In this document: piece after piece, positions 59,001 through 64,000 of the stretch | Layout: each line of letters opens with the position of its first letter | How positions within the stretch are numbered: position 1 is the stretch's first letter | Source of the DNA: Leptospira paudalimensis | GTDB lineage: Bacteria > Spirochaetota > Leptospiria > Leptospirales > Leptospiraceae | DNA: 64,000 nucleotides | Direction of reading: 5' to 3' | Assembly: GCF_026151345.1 (NCBI RefSeq) | Contig: NZ_JAMQPR010000003.1 | Location: forward strand, 1-64,000 | Translations under genes and position numbers: made by a program | Notes under the pieces: model-generated | Database searches by the model: none | What the model was told of the DNA's origin: nothing | What the model saw: the letters and a program-made list of their open reading frames with translations, nothing else

Positions 59001-61657
59001 TTATCTGCTTGTCTTTTATTTAAAAATGCTACAATCAAATCAGCACTCACAGCGCCGCCAGTTGCTCTTGAGATTGCTTCTGCTACCTGTGATTTGACAT
59101 ATCCTTCTGCTTGGCTTTTGGCCCAAGATTGAACAGTACCACCTGTAGCTAAAGTTTCCGCGAGAGATTTGATCATTTGAGCAGTGTTTGCTTGCGAATT
59201 TGCACTCGCTTGGAATGCTTCTGCTCCCCTTTCGTTCATTTTCCCTACTTCATTTAAACTTGCTGTCATAGCAGCAGTTGCTTGGTTAAAACTAGCAGAA
59301 AACTGAGAAGAGTTGGATTGGAATTCATTGAAAATTGATGAATTTTCCCATGTATCAAATAGACCACCAGTATTTGCTAATTTAAAACTTTCTGGTGCGA
59401 CAACTACTGTTGAATAGTTGGACATGCCGGCATCATAACTCGAAGCAGAAGTTGCATCCGCACCTTCACGAAGATTTGCCTGTCCATTGTAAATCGATTG
59501 TGTAACGACTAAATTTCCCTGAGAATTATAACTTACATTTAGGCCAGCTGCAGTTAAGGAATTGTAAACTTGTGACATACCATTTGTTGTGGCATTCTCA
59601 GCTAAGGTATTCATGGAGTTCGCCAAAGCAAGGTTTTGCGCACCTATAAACGACTTATCTAGAGTTTGCATGAACTGTTGGATACTTCCTAAATCAGTCA
59701 GAAATGAATTGTTTGCAGCTGTAAAAAATGAATCAGAAACTTGAGGTGCTTGTAATCCAGCACTTTGGATCAACGTTGTGTCTAACTCAACATTTGATTT
59801 TTGAGGCAAAACAGATAAGATTTCCGTCAAATCGGATGCTTTATTAGAAATAAAATTTACTAGTTCTTGTCCTGAGATTCCATTTTTTACGGCTTCCTGG
59901 ATTGAAATAGCCTTTTCACTGAGAGAGGATTCAACAGTTCCCCACACAACTTCCCCGCTCTGCTGTAAAGCGTTCATTTTACTTAGCCAATTTGCCCTAG
60001 CTTCCGAAATTCCAGTCACTTCCGCATCACGTGTTAAAGCGGCTTCAGCAAGGATGGATTCAGATTGAGCTTTCCATGCTGCATATTGGCTCTCATATAA
60101 ACTGACCTGGCTTTCCCAATTGGAAATTGCAGGGATAACTGAGGATCCCCAAGTAGTGACCATTCCATCCAATGAAGTCGAATAACTTCCCCAAGCTGAT
60201 GCATTTGAATCTGCATTCGCATCATAAAGTGTAAATTCCAATTTCGTACGAACACTTTCTTCTTGAAAATCTTGCGTTATACAAAGAAACACACCCCAAT
60301 AACCACAGCCTGTAGCCCAATAAGTAAAAGCGGCATCCCCTACTGAACTATAACTTTCTCCAACTCCACCGCTTCCAATGGTAACCGGATATGGATTGTA
60401 GTTACTGCTAATACCCACTATATCGATTGATGAAATGGATTGAACGTATTTAAAATTTGTATTTAATCCTAATTTTTGATTTATAAAGGATTTTAATGCA
60501 TTAACATCATTCCCATTATCATAATATGATTTTATGGCAGCAATCACCCCATCACTCAAATAATTATTTCCAACATTTGCTGCAGATATGATATTATTTA
60601 AATCAGAAACTCCATAAACTCTCCCTTGCCAATATGCTTTGTTTGATGCTGCAACCGACTCTTGTGCGGCCAAGTAATCTTTCAACATACCGGAGATTGT
60701 TGTTAAAGAACTTTTATTTGCAATTGCATCTTGCATTTGCGTCATCAGTGATTTTAAATTTTGTCCATCAGATGTTAGGTGATTATTATCGATGATGGGT
60801 GTTCCATTCGCATCAGTTTGATAGAATACAGAATTGGACGCAAGATAAGCCTGTAATTGGTTAACTTTCGTACTAATTTGAGTTCTTACGTTATTTTCAT
60901 AAGTTCTCAAATTTTCCAATTGTGTTAAAAACTGTGATTCGGTAGTTGCAATTTGAGAAACTAAATTATCGTAAGTTCTATCCGCACTTCCAATTGCAAG
61001 TTCATATTGAAAGAGTCCACTCGCCACTGCATTTGCGTGTTCTCTTTCCCATTGTTCGCGAGCAATCCGAACGGCTTCTTGTGCCTGATCAATCACATTC
61101 TGATTCGGATTGGTCCCCAAATTTGTTTGTGTTTGAGTGGAATTTACTTCTACAGAATTGTATGTGGAAAGGGTATTTGTTAATAAGAAGCTTTCCCGAC
61201 GTAATTGGATGGATGTTTCAGCTTCTTCCATCCAATTTTGTTCCAAAATTGCTTTCTGACTTTGGAGTCCATTGTATACGTATTCCTTATATGCTTCTAC
61301 CGAATTATATGCATCTGAAGTGTTTACTGCCGCAACAAATTCGGTAATTTTTGCGTCGGCAGCTTCTTGCCAATTTGTGTATAAATTATAGAGGTAACTA
61401 TTTACTAAAGTGTCCCAGTGTTCCACTGAAGTAGCTTGTCTATCGGCGATCGCGTAAGCTTCCATCAAATCTTGGTTTTGAAATTGTTGGTTATTTAAAA
61501 CAGGAACTGCTACTTGGGCGGAGAGAGTGAAAATCGGTGAGAAAAATGTTAACAGGTATGTAAAAATTAAAACTGCACTAGTATAACGCTGGTTCGACTT
61601 TTTCCAAAATAGAGAAATCCAAGTAAAATGGTTACTCTTCGCATTTAATTTTTTCAT
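56066..61657 (-). CDS. Very long exported protein with M23 peptidase domain (TIGR04388-like)
   Basis: 1,863 residues from ATG 61657. Order: signal/anchor (AVLIFTYLLTFFSPIF), a long helical Gln/Ser/Ala-rich region with many YNS and LYN elements, Ala/Val-rich hydrophobic part (about 895-1010), glycine-rich repeats of about 60 residues marked by YGVSFGSGE (about 1100-1340), a transmembrane helix (LGAYLLTI), an acidic Glu/Ser stretch, a coiled coil, and a C-terminal M23 domain with HEGFD and EHTHVEI zinc ligands. I recall this architecture as the Leptospira TIGR04388 family. It probably acts at the envelope or peptidoglycan. It is coupled to the lipoprotein gene that follows. Confidence 0.82.
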   Translation of the reverse strand: MKKLNAKSNHFTWISLFWKKSNQRYTSAVLIFTYLLTFFSPIFTLSAQVAVPVLNNQQFQNQDLMEAYAIADRQATSVEHWDTLVNSYLYNLYTNWQEAADAKITEFVAAVNTSDAYNSVEAYKEYVYNGLQSQKAILEQNWMEEAETSIQLRRESFLLTNTLSTYNSVEVNSTQTQTNLGTNPNQNVIDQAQEAVRIAREQWEREHANAVASGLFQYELAIGSADRTYDNLVSQIATTESQFLTQLENLRTYENNVRTQISTKVNQLQAYLASNSVFYQTDANGTPIIDNNHLTSDGQNLKSLMTQMQDAIANKSSLTTISGMLKDYLAAQESVAASNKAYWQGRVYGVSDLNNIISAANVGNNYLSDGVIAAIKSYYDNGNDVNALKSFINQKLGLNTNFKYVQSISSIDIVGISSNYNPYPVTIGSGGVGESYSSVGDAAFTYWATGCGYWGVFLCITQDFQEESVRTKLEFTLYDANADSNASAWGSYSTSLDGMVTTWGSSVIPAISNWESQVSLYESQYAAWKAQSESILAEAALTRDAEVTGISEARANWLSKMNALQQSGEVVWGTVESSLSEKAISIQEAVKNGISGQELVNFISNKASDLTEILSVLPQKSNVELDTTLIQSAGLQAPQVSDSFFTAANNSFLTDLGSIQQFMQTLDKSFIGAQNLALANSMNTLAENATTNGMSQVYNSLTAAGLNVSYNSQGNLVVTQSIYNGQANLREGADATSASSYDAGMSNYSTVVVAPESFKLANTGGLFDTWENSSIFNEFQSNSSQFSASFNQATAAMTASLNEVGKMNERGAEAFQASANSQANTAQMIKSLAETLATGGTVQSWAKSQAEGYVKSQVAEAISRATGGAVSADLIVAFLNKRQADKAKKEAARKKTIQTVATVVAVAAAVVVTVCTAGAGVGPASAGASAVAGGGGTAAAATTATVATTSTSIVGSIGSAVVSSVASAASAVGTFVTTTLPTFVASLPSMAMSGISAVLGSGYAMTAVAVNTVVQTAAGYELGGMDGAAAGFVNGVAVSGAAFGVGFNVTENNGSFGASLGVVTTGGVNAGVGITSNGVVSGNVGYTLVGGGTGPSPVSVNLNSNGEYSGNVNLPVPYVPEVGFGASFGSGQATEVTLVGNVGNGTAVQVGTGGVGVATTVGNAVATVGVDFNGNVGGGVTVINSPSSNYGVSFGTGEPTVITVNTGTTNAVLGPDGLAINTTVGGATTTVNVGADGEFSGNVTSGTAGVTYGVSFGSGEGTTVVATNGTTNVQVGPDGASLTSTAGGVATSVNLDSNGNVSGSVDAGGTVVGVGPNGVSVTTEIDGEQVSVDSNGNTTINGSTPEELINSIDLTNPLTYGVTQEAFADLTAGLAIDEVNGFIDFLNSYPGDLAAIGLSGMLGAYLLTIGRKEEEEYEFEENEDASEDVSDEEYEDSEYEEGSIEDSEGSSEEGTDTPTSGSNGDVVVTERQAVNINGDGKPSLPDSYTVQVAKYELSPTQMESLASIKANILKFTVQKKENIDKIAKLDSSLVEPKRDLVTLKENLQKKEGEFTQKETELKNSVPKLTKNQIKQELKKETEEISKLKQQVKNAKAEVYKFESQILLIKAEEMGMFKKQPLTEMQKSAFIDLFDEKGSSYESINTNRAMAAFYLNDQKLLNIQPEDSITNTRTVVEKEISTYQGQGKEEGNGFIRTHELNGYFITMPGNPNDPVTSSPGPRRDLVTGKEGKKHEGFDVASKTGTIIGFPVNGKVVDVRVENNLRSPYAGYAYGQRVVIQAGDENSEYGFSISHSSKILVEKGQDIYAGQAVCLSGNSGKAVGETGEHTHVEIMKKKDGKWVSLPNPTKEDMEALEKLGLATKI

Positions 61658-61995
61658 ATAGTCTACCCTGCCGATCCGTCTTAATTCCAATAAATATGCC
61701 TAGCATCAGCTAACACAAAAATTTAAGAAACTATAATTTTCTAATTTAGGCTGATTTTGTCTCGGATTCAAAAAGGAATGTAATTTGCTAAATCGGGCAG
61801 CTTTAGGGTATAACAAGAACAAACGAGGACAGCCGCAGAAGATTCGTAGCCAGCTAACTAGATTTATGGCAAAATCAACTACGGGTGCAAAGAAAACAGG
61901 ATCTACTTTTTCTTGATTTTAAGGGACATAATTTAAATGGCGAAACCGTAAAACGCAGCAGGAAAAGACTTAGGCCAAAGGATCATAAAAAAGTG
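61658..61995. other. 338-bp gap between two leftward genes
   Basis: It holds the leader of the long M23 gene. No other gene, repeat or clear terminator was recognised. Confidence 0.4.
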
Positions 61996-62631
61996 TTACT
62001 TTGAACTTGGTCCCGACAAATGACGGTTAATTTCTTTGCTCAAGACGGGGTCATCTGCTGAAAATTTCCTTGCCTTATTTAAATTTTCTTCAAATTTCTC
62101 TTTTAAGTCAGCTTTTTTAAAGATGAGGCCCAATTGCAGATAAGAAAGGGCAACAAAATTGATGTTTTGAGTTGCCTTGGTGTAACTTAGAATTGCTTCA
62201 TCAATTTTACCAATACTCTCTAGTAATTTCCCTCGAATGTATAAAATTTCTGGATTTGAATTATCCTTCGAAAGGTACAACTTTGTCAGTTCCAAAACTT
62301 CTTCTGCTTTTCTCCCACTTACAAAATTGGATTTTATTACCCACAACAATGCATTTAGATTCGAATTTTCTTTATCGTAAGCTTCCTGAAAGTAAAGGTT
62401 TGCTTTGTCAAACTCCAAATCAAAATAATGCAGTTTACCTAACATGATCCGAGTGTCCAAATAATCAGGTTCTATAGAATATAATTCCTGAAATTTTTTC
62501 TTTGAAAGTTCTCGCTTATTGAGTTGGAAAAATTGCATCCCTTCTACGTGTAGACGCGATAATTTCTCAGTATCTGAGCAAGAACCTAATAACAAAAGAA
62601 AAATCAAAAAAGTCAATTTCAAAACGTTCAT
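61996..62631 (-). CDS. TPR-like lipoprotein
   Basis: 211 residues. Signal peptide MNVLKLTFLIFLLLLGSC with a good lipobox LLGSC (cysteine at about 18). Several TPR-type helix pairs follow: KKKFQELYSIEPDYLDTRIMLGKL, DKANLYFQEAYDKENSNLNALL, PEILYIRGKLLESIGKIDEAILSYTKA. It may serve as an adaptor for an envelope complex. It follows the RND gene on the same strand after 102 bp, perhaps as a downstream operon member. Confidence 0.82.
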   Translation of the reverse strand: MNVLKLTFLIFLLLLGSCSDTEKLSRLHVEGMQFFQLNKRELSKKKFQELYSIEPDYLDTRIMLGKLHYFDLEFDKANLYFQEAYDKENSNLNALLWVIKSNFVSGRKAEEVLELTKLYLSKDNSNPEILYIRGKLLESIGKIDEAILSYTKATQNINFVALSYLQLGLIFKKADLKEKFEENLNKARKFSADDPVLSKEINRHLSGPSSK

Positions 62632-62733
62632 GATTGATTAGGACTAACGAGAATTAATATACTAATTTTTTTCAATGCAATTTTGCCTAGATAGAATAAA
62701 TAATCATCATTTTAATTCATTGAAGTGCAGCTA

Positions 62734-64000
62734 TTATATCCTGAATAAAGAATGAATTTTTGAGGTAATTTTGCTTACGTTAGTGCCTAAAAAATCCAAC
62801 AGTGACATTTCATACTTTCTGGCCCACTTAATTTCCAGTTGATGAGCGAAAAACACAACAAAAACATAAATCAAAATTCCAATAAGTATATAAAAAAAAC
62901 TGATTAACGTAGTATCTAATAATACTAACAAACAAAAATTCAAAATTGCTAAATAAACCCAGATTGACTTTGTTAAATGATATTTTAAGGAAATAAAAAA
63001 ATGTGCCAGAGGGCACATTAACAGCAAGGAAACTTGGAACGGCAAATAAAGATCTCCAGGGTAAAAAAATATGATTAAAAAAACAGAAAGAAGGTAGGGA
63101 ATATAGTATTTAAGTAAAAACGATGAAATTTTCTCCTTTTGTTTTAAAGACAAAAACCTAACAAAAAAAGTTGCAAATGGAAGGAAAATCATCAAAAATT
63201 TTGATATACCACTTTTTGATAGAATATCCTCCATATAGTCATTATCTTCTTCTATTCTATACCCAGATGGCAAAGAATAAGTTGTTACAAATTTAATTAT
63301 TTTGTTTTTGAAATTGGAAGAATTCCCTTCCAATTTAACCGAAAAACTTAATGTTCTCATTCTGTTTTTATGATAGATTTTTACTGGGATTTTTTTCTCT
63401 TCAGCTCTAACAATCGTGGATATTGGAATAAATTTATCCTTCAAATTTTTAATACGAATCTCGCCAAAATCAAGTTTAGATTTTCTATATTCTTCCGCAT
63501 AACGGACTCTAACATCAATTTCTTTTTCTCCATCTATGAATTTGGTAGCCACACCTCCTTGTAAGGCTAAATTCAATTCATTACCAAAATAAGGAAGTGA
63601 AACTTCCGAAACTTGAAACAGTGCAGGATCTGGCACTAGCCTCAACTCATCACGAGAAGATTTATAACGCAAAACTACTTCGGCAACTCCATCAAAAGAT
63701 CTAATTTTCTCTGCAATTTCGCTCACGAGAATCTCTAATAATTCTTGATCATTGCCTATTAAATCGAATGTAATTTCTTGGAAATATGAAGTATTCTGAT
63801 CCGCTGCAAAAAACAAAAAAGCATCCTCTGTTGAACCAACTCCAGTCTTCAATGTTTTAATAAATTCTGTATCCGGTACGAATCCACTTTCTAGCTCTAT
63901 GAGTAATAATGTATGTGCAGGATCTACTTTGCTAACAATTTGTTTCACCCCTGGAATTTTCAAGAGAGCTTTTTCAACTCTCAATGAAATTTCATCAGTA
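62734..64000 (-). CDS. RND-type transporter, 3' part (5' end beyond window)
   Basis: The frame stays open to the window edge (TDEIS precedes the TTG at 63984), so the gene is incomplete at its N-terminal side. Visible are about 240 residues of porter-like domain (LLKIPGVKQIVSKVD; VEVSLPYFGNELNLALQGG; IRIKNLKDKFIPISTIV) and about six transmembrane segments (FLMIFLPFATFF, YYIPYLLSVFLIIFF, FQVSLLLMCPLAHFF, WVYLAILNFCLLVLL, FFYILIGILIYVFVVFF). This fits the second half of an AcrB/CusA-type permease. The substrate is unknown. The C-terminal membrane part is shorter and more divergent than usual. Confidence 0.75.
   Translation of the reverse strand, partial: TDEISLRVEKALLKIPGVKQIVSKVDPAHTLLLIELESGFVPDTEFIKTLKTGVGSTEDAFLFFAADQNTSYFQEITFDLIGNDQELLEILVSEIAEKIRSFDGVAEVVLRYKSSRDELRLVPDPALFQVSEVSLPYFGNELNLALQGGVATKFIDGEKEIDVRVRYAEEYRKSKLDFGEIRIKNLKDKFIPISTIVRAEEKKIPVKIYHKNRMRTLSFSVKLEGNSSNFKNKIIKFVTTYSLPSGYRIEEDNDYMEDILSKSGISKFLMIFLPFATFFVRFLSLKQKEKISSFLLKYYIPYLLSVFLIIFFYPGDLYLPFQVSLLLMCPLAHFFISLKYHLTKSIWVYLAILNFCLLVLLDTTLISFFYILIGILIYVFVVFFAHQLEIKWARKYEMSLLDFLGTNVSKITSKIHSLFRI

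Overview
The window looks like a segment of a Leptospira replicon, probably from a saprophytic species or a secondary chromosome/plasmid-like element. The evidence is a low-GC spirochaete-style sequence, many small signal-peptide lipoproteins with loose lipoboxes, a 1,863-residue exported Leptospira-type long protein ending in an M23 peptidase, a partial RND pump, and a ParA/ParB pair close to a structured gene-free stretch. No tRNA, rRNA, CRISPR array or intact insertion sequence was seen. The species call is inference; nothing was searched.

Layout. 0-4 kb: structured non-coding DNA, two small secreted cysteine-containing proteins, then parA-parB. 4-16 kb: an accessory block with a frameshifted gene, a Cas4-like/DEDD exonuclease (DUF2779 type), an ADP-ribosylglycohydrolase, a single-chain GmrSD-like DUF262/DUF1524 protein, a lipoprotein, a second frameshifted gene, a WYL-domain regulator, a histone-deacetylase-fold protein and a PD-(D/E)XK protein. 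16-21.5 kb: a helix-turn-helix protein that may be a replication initiator, HipB-HipA, a DUF4143-type ATPase and two tandem paralogous genes of unknown function.

22.4-40.3 kb is the most striking part: a co-oriented, largely overlapping run of Dam-type methylase, HerA ATPase, NurA nuclease, UvrD-like helicase, an Fe-S-type RecB-like nuclease whose fold seems split across two genes, a type III-like Mod methylase, a stand-alone Fic-inhibitory-helix protein, a Res helicase-nuclease carrying a C-terminal S24 (LexA/CI-like) domain, a PD-(D/E)XK protein, a TerB-like/BRCT fusion and an unknown protein. I read it as a composite DNA modification/degradation defence locus, perhaps a Mod-Res core joined to a HerA-NurA-helicase-nuclease end-processing module. 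I cannot assign it to a named system.

40.3-47.4 kb is an array of small orphan genes and gene remnants ending in a protein with two AAA+ modules. This array and several genes in the 4-22 kb block share a 21-bp palindrome, consensus TTCGGAA-N7-TTCCGAA. I found 13 copies, all but one just upstream of genes and four times exactly 31 nt from a start codon. It looks like the operator of one unidentified regulator and is the most novel regulatory signal here. 49.6-64 kb is more ordinary Leptospira envelope content: membrane proteins, lipoproteins, NHL, TPR and MORN repeat proteins, the long M23 protein and the truncated RND transporter.
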